NCBI GenBank assembly: GCA_017623515.1
Contig: JAGAOV010000023.1
Coordinates: 1 to 41,950 of the forward strand
Source of the DNA: Ruminococcus sp.
Lineage (GTDB): Bacteria; Bacillota; Clostridia; Oscillospirales; Ruminococcaceae
Direction: 5' to 3'
DNA length: 41,950 nucleotides
How positions within the stretch are numbered: position 1 is the stretch's first letter; each line of letters opens with the position of its first letter. Position numbers and translations under genes: made by a program. Below the pieces are notes generated by a model. The model worked only from the letters and a program-made list of their open reading frames with translations, had not been told where the DNA came from and ran no database searches. Below are positions 1 through 7,836 of the stretch, piece after piece.

Positions 1-19
1 TACGCAGATTTTCGAGCAG

Positions 20-99
20 AAATTTCATGCAGACAAGGCGAAAAGGTGCAGGCAGGCTGTCGCCTGTCAAACCTTTTCAACGCAGGATGCGTGAAATTT
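20..99 (+). repeat. structured intergenic element, copy 1
   Basis: An outer stem pairs AAATTTCATGC (20-30) with GCGTGAAATTT (89-99), with one wobble. Inside it, two inverted repeats interlock. GACAAGGCG (32-40) pairs imperfectly with CGCCTGTC (61-68). GAAAAGGT (40-47) pairs perfectly with ACCTTTTC (71-78). The order 1a-2a-1b-2b is that of a pseudoknot. A small hairpin, ACGCA/TGCGT, follows at 80-92. The same arrangement with different bases recurs at 2738 and 6067. No convincing gene lies in 1-380; the 73-codon frame over this element looks incidental. Confidence 0.5.
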
Positions 100-303
100 T
101 GCCGAAAAGATGCGTTGTTAGGCTTAGTGTCAACACGACCTTGTTCAGTGTGAGAAAAAATCTGAATTTACACACTTTTTGCAATTTCCAAACATATGAT
201 AGAGAACCTCTTATATATCATTTGTATAATAACAAGCTAAAAACATAAAATAACAAAACCTCCCCTGCACTGTTAAAAAAATTGTGATATTTGTTCAAAC
301 CCC

Positions 304-352
304 TTGACAGCATAGTTTAGTTATGCTATAATTTAATTGCAAATAATTATCA
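304..352 (+). promoter_or_regulatory. perR promoter with PerR/Fur-like box
   Basis: A consensus promoter: TTGACA at 304-309, a 17-bp spacer and TATAAT at 327-332. Just downstream, over the expected start of transcription, 338-352 reads on the minus strand TGATAAT-T-ATTTGCA. This is close to the 7-1-7 PerR/Fur box, with one good half-site and one weaker one. The position fits negative autoregulation of perR and its operon. The spacer also holds an AGCATA/TATGCT inverted repeat. Confidence 0.75.
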
Positions 353-380
353 ATAGCATAATTCCAGAAGGTGAGTTAAT

Positions 381-770
381 ATGCAGGAACTTAAAAAAAA
401 CCGCAATACATTGCAGAGAAGAATAGTACTGGAAACAGTACAGAACATGACAAATCATCCTGACGCAGATACGGTCTATGAAAAAATATCAAAGGAACAT
501 CCGCTGGTAAGCAAGGCAACGGTGTACCGCAATCTGAAAATACTTGCAAAACAAGGTCTTATCCTGCATATTCCAATGCTGGACGGCGCAGATTGCTTTG
601 ATTTCAACTGTCTTCCCCATTACCATATCAAATGCAGAAAATGCGGAGGAGTTTTTGATGTGGATCTGCCGTACCAAAAGGATATTTGCAGCAAAATAAA
701 CAGAAAACGAGGATTTATTATCGAGTCCCATCAAATCGTATTCAGCGGGGTATGTCCCGACTGCCAATAA
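381..770 (+). CDS. perR: PerR, peroxide-sensing Fur-family repressor
   Basis: A 129-aa Fur-family winged-helix repressor, a cytoplasmic metal-dependent peroxide sensor. The regulatory metal site of Bacillus PerR (H37, D85, H91, H93, D104) can be matched to H26, D74, H80, H82 and D93. An Asp at the last position is typical of PerR; iron-sensing Fur usually has Glu. The structural zinc site is C85-x2-C88 and C125-x2-C128. The recognition helix lies around SKATVYRNL (44-52). The RBS is AAGGTGAG. Rubrerythrin follows 29 bp downstream, then a CLC antiporter overlapping it, so the three form an operon. Family knowledge: PerR loses DNA binding when H2O2 oxidises the Fe-coordinating His residues, which derepresses peroxide scavengers such as rubrerythrin. 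The PerR subtype is inferred from the metal-site alignment. Confidence 0.88.
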   Translation: MQELKKNRNTLQRRIVLETVQNMTNHPDADTVYEKISKEHPLVSKATVYRNLKILAKQGLILHIPMLDGADCFDFNCLPHYHIKCRKCGGVFDVDLPYQKDICSKINRKRGFIIESHQIVFSGVCPDCQ

Positions 771-799
771 AATTATAAATTGAACGGAGGAACTTTACT

Positions 800-1339
800 A
801 TGGAACTGAAAGGTTCAAGAACTGAAGCTAATTTACAGACAGCATTTGCCGGAGAGTCTCAGGCAAGAAACAAATACACCTACTTTGCATCAAAGGCAAA
901 AAAAGAGGGTTATGTACAGATAGCTAAGCTTTTTGAGGAAACTGCAAACAACGAAAAGGAACATGCTAAAATCTGGTTCAAGCTGCTGTACGGTGCTGAT
1001 ATGCGCACCACTGCTGAAAATCTGGCTGAAGCTGCTGCCGGCGAAAACTACGAATGGACTGATATGTATGCAACCTTCGCTAAGGAAGCAAGAGAAGAAG
1101 GCTTCGATCACATCGCTTTCCTCTTTGAAGAAGTTGGTAAGATCGAGAAAATGCACGAGGAACGCTACCGCAAGCTGCTGGCTAATGTTGAAGGCGGACT
1201 GGTATTCTCCAAGGACGGCGATACTATCTGGGAATGCGCTAACTGCGGTCATGTTGTAATCGGTAAAAAGGCTCCGGAGGTTTGTCCTGTATGCGCACAT
1301 CCTCAGGCTTATTTCATGGTAAAAGCTGAGAATTATTGA
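800..1339 (+). CDS. rbr: rubrerythrin
   Basis: A 179-aa classical rubrerythrin, a non-haem diiron peroxidase that reduces H2O2 to water in anaerobes. The N-terminal four-helix domain (about 1-130) carries the diiron ligand pattern: E19 near the start, ExxH at 52-55 and ExxH at 116-119. The C-terminal rubredoxin-like domain has C146-x2-C149 and C162-x2-C165 for a single iron. The RBS is GGAGGA, 8 bases before the start. It lies between perR and the CLC gene; its TGA overlaps the next ATG, so translation is probably coupled. Its place directly behind perR fits peroxide-inducible expression. The electron donor is not encoded nearby. Confidence 0.95.
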   Translation: MELKGSRTEANLQTAFAGESQARNKYTYFASKAKKEGYVQIAKLFEETANNEKEHAKIWFKLLYGADMRTTAENLAEAAAGENYEWTDMYATFAKEAREEGFDHIAFLFEEVGKIEKMHEERYRKLLANVEGGLVFSKDGDTIWECANCGHVVIGKKAPEVCPVCAHPQAYFMVKAENY

Positions 1340-2631
1340 TGATGAACTTTAAACGCTTATGGCTGCACGGTAAAGTACGTTTGCTGAAGAACCTAATTCA
1401 CACTGTCTCCCATCTGCGTTTGTTCATACGCTGGCTGATCTTGTCCCTGACAGCAGGTCTTGCTATCGGGGGCATAGGCAGCCTTTTTGCTTTATGTATG
1501 ACAAAGGCAGTAGGACTTCGTACTGAGCATCCGTGGATAATGTTTTTACTTCCGCTGGGCGGTATTGCTATAATTCTGCTTTACAAGGTTTTCAAGTACC
1601 AGAACGACAGAGGTACTAACATGGTTATTGCGTCTATTCATGCACAGGGCGAAATACCATGGAAAATGGCTCCAATGATATTCATTTCAACGGTTATCAC
1701 TCATCTGGTTGGCGGCAGCGCAGGACGTGAGGGCGCAGCTCTCCAGATGGGCGGAAGTCTCGGCGCAGTTATGGGCCGCAAGCTCAAAATGTGCGATACC
1801 GACAGACGTGTTCTTGTAATGTGCGGTATGAGTGCGGTATTCTCCGCCGGTTTCGGTACTCCCCTTGCAGCAGCCATTTTCGCAATGGAGGTCGGAAGCG
1901 TCGGTGTAATGTACTATGCAGCTCTTGTACCATGCGTTATCTCTTCCGTTACTGCGTGGAAGCTTGCCCAGTTTGCGGGCGTGGAGCATGATAATTTCGC
2001 CCTTGCAGTATTTCCTGAAATGAGCATTGCCGGAAGTCTGAAAATTGTTCTTCTTGGTGTGCTTTGCGCATTTATCAGCGTTATTTTCTGCAAAACTCTG
2101 CATAAAACCAACGACATACTGAAAAAATATCTCCCGAATCCCTACATACGTATTTCGGCGGCAGGTGTGTTTCTTATTGCGGTAAGCCTTATCCTCGGAA
2201 ATCAGAATTTCCTCGGTGCAGGCGTTCCCATGATCGAACGTGCCCTTGAAGGTGATACTGAATGGTACGCCTTTATCCTGAAAATAATTTGCACTGCCAT
2301 CACTATTGAAGCCGGTTTCAAGGGCGGTGAAATTGTACCTTCTTTCTTTATCGGTGCAACATTCGGATGCCTTTTCGGACAGCTTATGGGATTCTCTCCG
2401 GAGCTTTGTGCTGCTGTCGGAATGGTTGCCATATTCTGCGGAGTTACCAACTGCCCTATCACCTCACTCCTTATAGGCTTTGAAATGTTCGGCTTCCAGC
2501 AGCCGGCATATATCCTTATCGGCGTCGCTGTAAGTTATATGCTCTCCGGTTATTATGGCCTTTATCGTGATCAGAAGATTGTGTATTCCAAATATGAACC
2601 AAAATATATAAACAGACATACAAAAAACTGA
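1339..2631 (+). CDS. CLC-family anion/proton antiporter, CLC-F (fluoride) type likely
   Basis: A 430-aa polytopic membrane protein of the CLC family. The ATG overlaps the rubrerythrin stop (TGATG); an in-frame TTG at 1336 is less likely. The signature GGSAGREGAALQMGG (125-139) includes the gating glutamate E131. This form, with the segment GTNMVIASIHA around 92-102, resembles the fluoride-exporting CLC-F branch rather than chloride CLCs (GSGIP and GREGPT). In CLC-F proteins a Met or Thr replaces the chloride-coordinating Ser; M95 sits at the equivalent place. The likely role is F-/H+ antiport protecting enolase and pyrophosphatase. No fluoride riboswitch is visible, because the gene is third in a PerR-type operon. 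A plain chloride/proton CLC remains possible. A terminator follows. Confidence 0.8.
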   Translation: MMNFKRLWLHGKVRLLKNLIHTVSHLRLFIRWLILSLTAGLAIGGIGSLFALCMTKAVGLRTEHPWIMFLLPLGGIAIILLYKVFKYQNDRGTNMVIASIHAQGEIPWKMAPMIFISTVITHLVGGSAGREGAALQMGGSLGAVMGRKLKMCDTDRRVLVMCGMSAVFSAGFGTPLAAAIFAMEVGSVGVMYYAALVPCVISSVTAWKLAQFAGVEHDNFALAVFPEMSIAGSLKIVLLGVLCAFISVIFCKTLHKTNDILKKYLPNPYIRISAAGVFLIAVSLILGNQNFLGAGVPMIERALEGDTEWYAFILKIICTAITIEAGFKGGEIVPSFFIGATFGCLFGQLMGFSPELCAAVGMVAIFCGVTNCPITSLLIGFEMFGFQQPAYILIGVAVSYMLSGYYGLYRDQKIVYSKYEPKYINRHTKN

Positions 2632-2636
2632 ATATG

Positions 2637-2675
2637 AAAAACGGACTGAAGCATCAATGCATCGGTCCGTTTTTT
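2637..2675 (+). terminator. terminator of perR operon
   Basis: ACGGAC (2641-2646) pairs with GTCCGT (2665-2670). An inner GCAT/ATGC stem lengthens the hairpin, and a T-tract follows. An A-tract on the left side could let it work for the converging LRR gene as well. Confidence 0.85.
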
Positions 2676-2737
2676 ATACAGATAATAATCAATTCGGACT
2701 GTAAATCATCCGCTGAGTTTTATAATATTTGCAGTTC

Positions 2738-2804
2738 ATAAGTAAACAAGCGAAAGCAGTCTTGTTCACTTTCACCTGCGGATATTCGCAGCGTTTCTGC
2801 TTAT
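2738..2804 (+). repeat. structured intergenic element, copy 2
   Basis: AACAAG (2745-2750) pairs with CTTGTT (2761-2766), and GAAAG (2752-2756) with CTTTC (2769-2773). These give the same interlocking 1a-2a-1b-2b order as copies 1 and 3. A third hairpin, CTGCG/CGCAG (2776-2790), and a short outer ATAAG/CTTAT pairing complete it. It abuts the 3' end of the LRR-dockerin gene (stop codon at 2801-2803). Confidence 0.45.
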
Positions 2805-4975
2805 AATTTTATAATATCTTCCCATGCAGCATCAATACCTGCTCCTGTACGTGCATAATAGGTAAGGATATATCCTGCGTCTGTAATGGAAATAATGCCG
2901 TCTTCGTCAATATCAGCAAGTTTTATCATAAGCTGATTCGTATTTTTCTCCTCACTGAACGCAAAATCAATACCGGCACCTATATGCGCATAATATTTGA
3001 GAACAAGCGACGCATCAGTAATATCTACATTGCCGTCAAGATTTACATCGCCTTTAAGCGGTGCTTCTACAGTAAGCAGAACCTTGATTCCGGTAACTGT
3101 CTCGTAGTTCTGGGTATCCGCAGGAGTATAGGTCACTGTCACTGACATCTCTCCTGTTTCACTTAAAACAGTCTCAGGCTCTTCCCATGAAAATCCCGCA
3201 GGAAGCTTTACACTTCCAAGAGTACTGTGCTGAGTTCCGCTTATATCCATGGGAACAGTATATTCAGGCTGAGCTTTAAGTATCTCAAAGGTTGCTGTAA
3301 AGCTGCCGCTGTATACAGTGTTCAGATACTCACCTCTGGCAGCTGTAATGGTCATCTTAGCTGTTCCGGCATTCACATTATCTGAATATTCCACATTATA
3401 CAATACAGGCTCAATAACTTTTTCTCCGCACATAAGCTTTATCTCAGGCTTCTGCTCCTCACCTGTATATACCACAGATTCAACAGACGTAAGGTTATCC
3501 TCGGTCAAAGTAACTCCGTTCAGCAACACGTAGCATTTTATATCGCCTGCTGTTTCATTCTTAGTATCGTAGTAGTAGATTATAGATGTTCTTGGATCGG
3601 ATATAGTTACAACAGTTCCGTCAAGACTTCCGTTTTCGATGCCTGTGATTCTGGAAAAGTCAACGTCATCTGAAAGACACTCCGCAAGGTCAAAGGTATT
3701 ACCTGTAACTTTAGTTCCGGCTACACCAGTGTTCGGCCCATAAAAGCTCCTGAGATTAGTGAGACTCTCCAGATTAAGATACTGAATAGGCGTACGACTG
3801 CACCACAGCGTCTCAATAAGAGGATTATTTGAAAGATCAATACTTTTCAGCTCGGTATCGGCAATATAAAGCTCCTCCAGAAGCGGATTGGCAGACAGGT
3901 CAAGCTCTGTTATAGGAGTATTACGGCAGTCAAGACGAGTAAGCTTCGAGTTCTTGGAAACATCTATCTCTGTCATTTCACCGTCTATATTCAGGCTTTC
4001 CAGAATCGGATTCTTGGATACATCTATCTCCGTAACGCCCGTTACATCAAGACGTTTCAGCTGAGGATTCTTCGTTACATCGACAAAGGTAAGATCATTG
4101 CTGCTCAGATAAAGATATTCAAGCTTTGAACACATGGAAACATCCAGAGAAGTTATCTCATTATGTGAAAGACCGAGGCTCGTAAGCTCCGTATTTGCAG
4201 ATATGTCTATTGCTGTCAGGAGATTATCTTCAATTTGAAGTGATCCCAGCTTCGGACAGTTTGACACATCAATTTTTGTAAGCTGATTTCTCGAAAGATC
4301 AGCATACGTAAGCTCAGGACAGCCGGTAACATCAAGTTCTGTCAGATTATTGTCATTGCATTCAAGCTTTTCCAGCTTTGGATTATTGGATAGGTCAAGA
4401 TTTTCAAGTCCAAGTCTGCCGCAGCTCAGAATCCTCAGCTCCGGACAATTGGTAACATCAAGCTCTGTGATAAGCGTATTATCGCAGACAAGTACTTCAA
4501 GCTTAGAATTTCTTGAAAGGTCGATTGATGGAATATCCATATTCAATATTTCCAGCTCAACAAGGTTCAGATTGTACTTTACGTTAATTGATGTAAGCTG
4601 ATTGTCGTTAAGGCACACATCCTTCAGTTCCGGATTATTGCTCAGATCCACCTCTGTAAGATTATTCGCCTGAGCATGAAGAACCTCGAGGTAAGGAAAG
4701 CACTGGATGCCTTCAAGAGAAGATATTCCCAGATTATACAGATTAAAATGGGTAGCATGATGCATGATCTCTGATTCGCTTAAATATCCGTCTGTTTCAA
4801 TATAGTCAACCTTCTGGCTGATATAGTTACGGAATGCAGGGTCGGGAAAATTTATTTCATCAATTTCAATTTTGGTTTCAGGAATAGTGAGATCACCTGT
4901 AAACGACTCTGCCGATACCGGCACACTTACTGCGAGCATTGCTGCTGCCGTTAAAAATCCAATCAGTTTTTTCAT
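2801..4975 (-). CDS. secreted leucine-rich-repeat protein with C-terminal dockerin
   Basis: A 724-aa secreted protein. A signal peptide (about 1-22, ending VPVSA) is followed by a short linker. Some 18 leucine-rich repeats of about 21-22 residues then run from about 60 to 430, with the pattern LxxLDLSxNPxLxxLxCxxN. The later repeats are shortened and degenerate. A region around 490-570 resembles the YTG-containing Ig-like/MBG domains of secreted clostridial proteins, and a second beta-rich segment follows. The C-terminus is a type I dockerin with two Ca-binding loops (DVNLDGNVD and DIDEDGIIS). In this family the dockerin docks to a cohesin, so the LRR domain should be displayed on a cellulosome or cell surface. 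Ligand unknown: an adhesin, inhibitor or scaffold role is possible. The gene starts 13 bp downstream of the oxidoreductase gene, so the two may be co-transcribed. Confidence 0.9.
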   Translation of the reverse strand: MKKLIGFLTAAAMLAVSVPVSAESFTGDLTIPETKIEIDEINFPDPAFRNYISQKVDYIETDGYLSESEIMHHATHFNLYNLGISSLEGIQCFPYLEVLHAQANNLTEVDLSNNPELKDVCLNDNQLTSINVKYNLNLVELEILNMDIPSIDLSRNSKLEVLVCDNTLITELDVTNCPELRILSCGRLGLENLDLSNNPKLEKLECNDNNLTELDVTGCPELTYADLSRNQLTKIDVSNCPKLGSLQIEDNLLTAIDISANTELTSLGLSHNEITSLDVSMCSKLEYLYLSSNDLTFVDVTKNPQLKRLDVTGVTEIDVSKNPILESLNIDGEMTEIDVSKNSKLTRLDCRNTPITELDLSANPLLEELYIADTELKSIDLSNNPLIETLWCSRTPIQYLNLESLTNLRSFYGPNTGVAGTKVTGNTFDLAECLSDDVDFSRITGIENGSLDGTVVTISDPRTSIIYYYDTKNETAGDIKCYVLLNGVTLTEDNLTSVESVVYTGEEQKPEIKLMCGEKVIEPVLYNVEYSDNVNAGTAKMTITAARGEYLNTVYSGSFTATFEILKAQPEYTVPMDISGTQHSTLGSVKLPAGFSWEEPETVLSETGEMSVTVTYTPADTQNYETVTGIKVLLTVEAPLKGDVNLDGNVDITDASLVLKYYAHIGAGIDFAFSEEKNTNQLMIKLADIDEDGIISITDAGYILTYYARTGAGIDAAWEDIIKL

Positions 4976-4988
4976 AAAATCCTATCCT

Positions 4989-5972
4989 TTACATTTCTTC
5001 AGGAAACTGGAATTTCCACTGTTTCCTGCATTCATCCATCATTTCCATGACATTGACTGTACCGGCATGAGGCACAAGGGGACTTTCCGGAAGTCCTGCA
5101 CTGAGACAGCGGTTTGCTTCCATTATCTCATACTCGTATCCGTTGCAGAGGTTGTCCTGATGAAAGTTTTCAACTACAGCGTTGTTTTCATCGAACAGAA
5201 CTGCATCGCAGGTGCAGAAGAACCAGTTGCCCAGCTCAATATGACCTTTATCACCTATTATAGCGGCATTGTTGCCGCACTGTGCGTCGAAGCCTGCGGT
5301 TACTGCTGCAAAGCCGTTTTCATATTCAAGAATGGCTGCCATGTCAAAGTCAACGCCTGTTTTGCCCATACGTGCCTTTGAAGTGATATTGTCCGGCTTT
5401 CCGCCGAATACAGCTTCAACCAAAGTAAAGGGATACACCGCAAGATCAAGGAGACAGCCTCCGCCAAGCTCCGGTATGAACAGGCGGTCGTTTTCGTCAA
5501 AGGCAACGCTGTTGCAGAAGTCAGCCTTTACCATCTGGACACTGCCTATTCTGCCGTCCTTTATCCATTCCATTGCTTTCAGGAATGAGGGACGGCATTT
5601 CATCCACATGGCTTCCATGAAGAATACTCTCTTTGTTTTAGCAAGTGTTAGAAGCTCTGAAAGCTGCTCGCAGTTAAGGGTAACTGACTTTTCACAGAGG
5701 ACGTTTACTCCGGCAAGAATGGCTGTTTTTGCATGTTCATAGTGACAAGCCATAGGACTTGCAATATAAACTATATCAATGTTTCCATCTGAAAGCATTT
5801 CTTCAAGGCTACCAAAGGCTTTTTCAAAGCCGTATTTTCCGGCGAATTTCTCCGCCTTTTCAAGGCTGCGTGAGCTTACTGCTGCGCAGATTGATTCGTC
5901 AACAGAATTCAGTGCAGCGGCAAAGGTCTCGGCGATCTTGCCTGTACTGCATATTCCCCAGCGGATCGGCAT
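4989..5972 (-). CDS. Gfo/Idh/MocA-family NAD(P)-dependent oxidoreductase
   Basis: A 327-aa cytoplasmic dehydrogenase-like enzyme. The N-terminal Rossmann fold starts at MPIRWGICSTGKIAETF, where the glycine-rich loop reads GICSTGKIA. The EKSVTL segment near 96 holds the conserved lysine of the family motif (usually EKP). The C-terminal alpha/beta domain is typical of sugar or trans-dihydrodiol dehydrogenase relatives. An upstream in-frame ATG at 5990 exists, but GGAGA sits correctly before 5972. Substrate unknown; members act on sugars, inositols or diols. A 12-bp perfect inverted repeat lies about 50 bp upstream and may be its operator. The LRR-dockerin gene follows closely. Confidence 0.85.
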   Translation of the reverse strand: MPIRWGICSTGKIAETFAAALNSVDESICAAVSSRSLEKAEKFAGKYGFEKAFGSLEEMLSDGNIDIVYIASPMACHYEHAKTAILAGVNVLCEKSVTLNCEQLSELLTLAKTKRVFFMEAMWMKCRPSFLKAMEWIKDGRIGSVQMVKADFCNSVAFDENDRLFIPELGGGCLLDLAVYPFTLVEAVFGGKPDNITSKARMGKTGVDFDMAAILEYENGFAAVTAGFDAQCGNNAAIIGDKGHIELGNWFFCTCDAVLFDENNAVVENFHQDNLCNGYEYEIMEANRCLSAGLPESPLVPHAGTVNVMEMMDECRKQWKFQFPEEM

Positions 5973-6023
5973 GGTTATTTCTCCTCTCAATTAAAATAAA
6001 TAAAACCAAATAAGCATATACGT

Positions 6024-6050
6024 TGAAAACGTTCCACCGGAACGTTTTCA
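6024..6050 (-). promoter_or_regulatory. 27-bp perfect inverted repeat upstream of the oxidoreductase gene
   Basis: TGAAAACGTTCC (6024-6035) and GGAACGTTTTCA (6039-6050) are perfect complements around a 3-base centre. Each arm contains AAACGTT, the core of many LacI-family operators. No T-tract follows on either strand, so a terminator is unlikely. An operator, or an mRNA leader hairpin, for the downstream minus-strand gene is more plausible. Confidence 0.5.
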
Positions 6051-6066
6051 AGATAAACTTGATCGT

Positions 6067-6125
6067 AAATGCGAACAAGGGGAAAGCGGTCTTGTTCGCT
6101 TTCCCCTCGAAATGCTGTCGCATTT
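6067..6125 (+). repeat. structured intergenic element, copy 3
   Basis: The outer stem is AAATGCG (6067-6073) with CGCATTT (6119-6125). GCGAACAAG (6071-6079) pairs with CTTGTTCGC (6091-6099). GGGGAAAGC (6079-6087) pairs with GCTTTCCCC (6098-6106). The two 9-bp pairings interlock, and their arms share a base or two. Then comes GAAATGC/GCATTTC. This is the clearest of the three copies. Confidence 0.55.
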
Positions 6126-6142
6126 CTCACCCCTTTTCTCCG

Positions 6143-6237
6143 TGCGCCGAAAGTATGGCGCAGGGAGTTTCGCCGTCTGCGGACGGCGACCGGGGCTTTG
6201 CCCCTGGACCCCACCAGCATTTTTGAAAAATTGCTGG
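6143..6237. repeat. GC-rich cluster of four hairpins, probable dispersed intergenic repeat
   Basis: Four successive stems: TGCGCC/GGCGCA (6143-6162), CGCCGTC/GACGGCG (6171-6188), GGGGC/GCCCC (6192-6204) and CCAGCA/TGCTGG (6214-6237). No gene is supported in 5973-6253. The CCCCTGGACCCCACCAGC wording resembles intergenic repeats common in Ruminococcaceae genomes (from memory, not searched). It lies just past rpiB and may act as the 3' end of that operon. Confidence 0.5.
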
Positions 6238-6253
6238 ACCAAAAAACTTTTAT

Positions 6254-6694
6254 TTAGAATTCCTCTTCCATCTCACGGATCATGTCAACTCTCAGAGCGT
6301 GTCTGCCGCCCTCAAAGGGTGTGTCAACGAAGATCTCTGCAAGTTCCAGTCCTACGCCTACGCCGAGAGTTCTTGCGCCCATGCACATGATGTTTGCATC
6401 GTTGTGAAGTCTTGTGTATTTGGTTGAGAAGTGGTCTGCACACAGAGAAGCACGAATACCCTTGATCTTATTCGCCGCAAGTGACATACCGATACCTGTT
6501 CCGCAGATAAGGATTCCTCTTGAACCCTCGTTATCCGCTACGGCATGACCTACCTTCTTTGCGATAACGGGATATTCAACACGACCTCCGTCACCGCCCA
6601 TGTCCTCAACATCATGACCTTTTTCTGTGAGCATCTTAATGATCTCAGCCTTCATTTCATAGCCTGCGTGGTCGCATCCGATATAAATTTTCAT
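6254..6694 (-). CDS. rpiB: ribose-5-phosphate isomerase B
   Basis: A 146-aa RpiB/LacAB-family sugar-phosphate isomerase of the pentose phosphate pathway (ribose-5-P to ribulose-5-P). The opening IYIGCDHAGYEMK holds the family CDHAG motif with the substrate-binding Asp and His. GILICGTGIGMSLAANK holds the catalytic Cys and the GTGIG phosphate loop. ASLCADHFS and HNDANIMCMGAR complete the signature. The start at 6694 has GAGGT before it and lies 10 bp after the tsaB stop. The longer open frame running into tsaB is not needed. It is the last gene of the fhs operon. Confidence 0.95.
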   Translation of the reverse strand: MKIYIGCDHAGYEMKAEIIKMLTEKGHDVEDMGGDGGRVEYPVIAKKVGHAVADNEGSRGILICGTGIGMSLAANKIKGIRASLCADHFSTKYTRLHNDANIMCMGARTLGVGVGLELAEIFVDTPFEGGRHALRVDMIREMEEEF

Positions 6695-6704
6695 ATAAAT
6701 TACC

Positions 6705-7403
6705 TCAGTTCTTATTCTGGTCGAGCCTGTCCTTTTCCGCCTTGACAAGCTGTAAATATTCTGCATGGAGTTCGTCGGGAGTCTGTGCCTTTTCGCTTAC
6801 TGCACTCATACAAAGACCTGCACCGTTCTGAAGTCTCACTGCTGCCGGTGCAAGGAGCATATTCTCAGGCTTGTACGCTTCAATAAAATCAGCCGCACCA
6901 TCGCCGGTAAGCATAACGCATTCATACTCAGAAAGCCTCGTGAGAAGCTCTTCCTCCGGCATAAGGGCATCTTCCATAAGAGAGGTACATTCTCTGCCGT
7001 TAAAGCCGTATATTCCTGCATATACAAGACCTTTTCTCGCTTTCATGACAGCGCATACCGTGCTCTTTCCTGCAAGGTGCGCCTGAAAGCTGAGTGCTTT
7101 AAGCGTGGAAATTCCGCAGCATTCCGTACTCTGTGCAAAAGCCATAGCCTTTACAGCGGCTATGCCTATACGCAGTCCCGTATATGAACCAGGCCCTGCT
7201 GCAACAGCGAAACGGTCTATATCTGAAATATCAAGACCTGTATCCTCAAGAAGTCTCTGCACCAGAGGAAGTATTACCTGCGAATGAGTGCGCTTGGTAT
7301 ATACAAGCTGCTGTCCTAAAAGCAGGTCAGCCTCGCTGTCATATAGTGCAGCTGCCGCTACTGTCCCAGAGGTGTCAATTCCCAATATGCGCAAAGCGTT
7401 CAT
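6705..7403 (-). CDS. tsaB: TsaB, tRNA t6A37 biosynthesis subunit
   Basis: A 232-aa ASKHA-fold protein (YeaZ/TsaB). It is an inactive paralogue and partner of TsaD in threonylcarbamoylation of adenosine 37 in ANN-decoding tRNAs. The start ILGIDTSG and the segment HSQVILPLVQ..L followed by AAGPGSYTGLRIG are family hallmarks. It overlaps tsaE by 29 bp. A TTG codon at 7394 has GGGAG at ideal distance, whereas the annotated ATG at 7403 has the same purines only a base or two upstream. The true start may therefore be the TTG, giving MRILGIDTSG. TsaD is not in the window. Confidence 0.93.
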   Translation of the reverse strand: MNALRILGIDTSGTVAAAALYDSEADLLLGQQLVYTKRTHSQVILPLVQRLLEDTGLDISDIDRFAVAAGPGSYTGLRIGIAAVKAMAFAQSTECCGISTLKALSFQAHLAGKSTVCAVMKARKGLVYAGIYGFNGRECTSLMEDALMPEEELLTRLSEYECVMLTGDGAADFIEAYKPENMLLAPAAVRLQNGAGLCMSAVSEKAQTPDELHAEYLQLVKAEKDRLDQNKN

Positions 7404-7824
7404 CTCCCTCGATAGTTATTTTTCTTGTGTCATCATCTATTCTGTCTATCTGAATGCGGATAACATCCTCCGGAAATGCGTCCTCGATATTCTCCGACCA
7501 TTCAACAGCAAATACGCTTTCCTCCATAGGATAATCGTAAAAGCCTGTGGTTTCCAGCTCATCGCTGCTCATTATTCTGTACATATCAAAGTGATAAAGT
7601 GAAACTGCACCCTTGCCGTGGTATTCATTCACAATAGCAAAAGTAGGCGATGAGACTTCATCGGGAAGTCCCATTCCTACTGCAAGACCTCTTGTAAAAG
7701 TAGTCTTGCCTGCACCTAAATCGCCGTAGTAGGCGATACAGTCTCCTGCACGTAGAAGTGCGCCTATCTTCTTTGCAAGAGAGATAGTTCCCTCCGGTGT
7801 GCAGGTTACAAAAGTATACTGCAT
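7375..7824 (-). CDS. tsaE: TsaE, tRNA t6A37 biosynthesis ATPase
   Basis: A 149-aa P-loop ATPase (YjeE/TsaE) that works with TsaB and TsaD in t6A synthesis. The Walker A is GDLGAGKTTF (34-43), followed by the family segment SPTFAIVNEY and HFDMYR. The RBS AAGGAAG precedes the ATG; the gene starts 12 bp after fhs and overlaps tsaB. The tsaE-tsaB pairing is a common Firmicutes arrangement. Its linkage to fhs may be only by operon. Confidence 0.94.
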   Translation of the reverse strand: MQYTFVTCTPEGTISLAKKIGALLRAGDCIAYYGDLGAGKTTFTRGLAVGMGLPDEVSSPTFAIVNEYHGKGAVSLYHFDMYRIMSSDELETTGFYDYPMEESVFAVEWSENIEDAFPEDVIRIQIDRIDDDTRKITIEGDERFAHIGN

Positions 7825-7836
7825 AATTATTCTTCC

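Noticed and set aside
27-248. 73-codon open frame at the window start
   Set aside because: It runs over the structured repeat element, is basic and unlike any family, and has no RBS.
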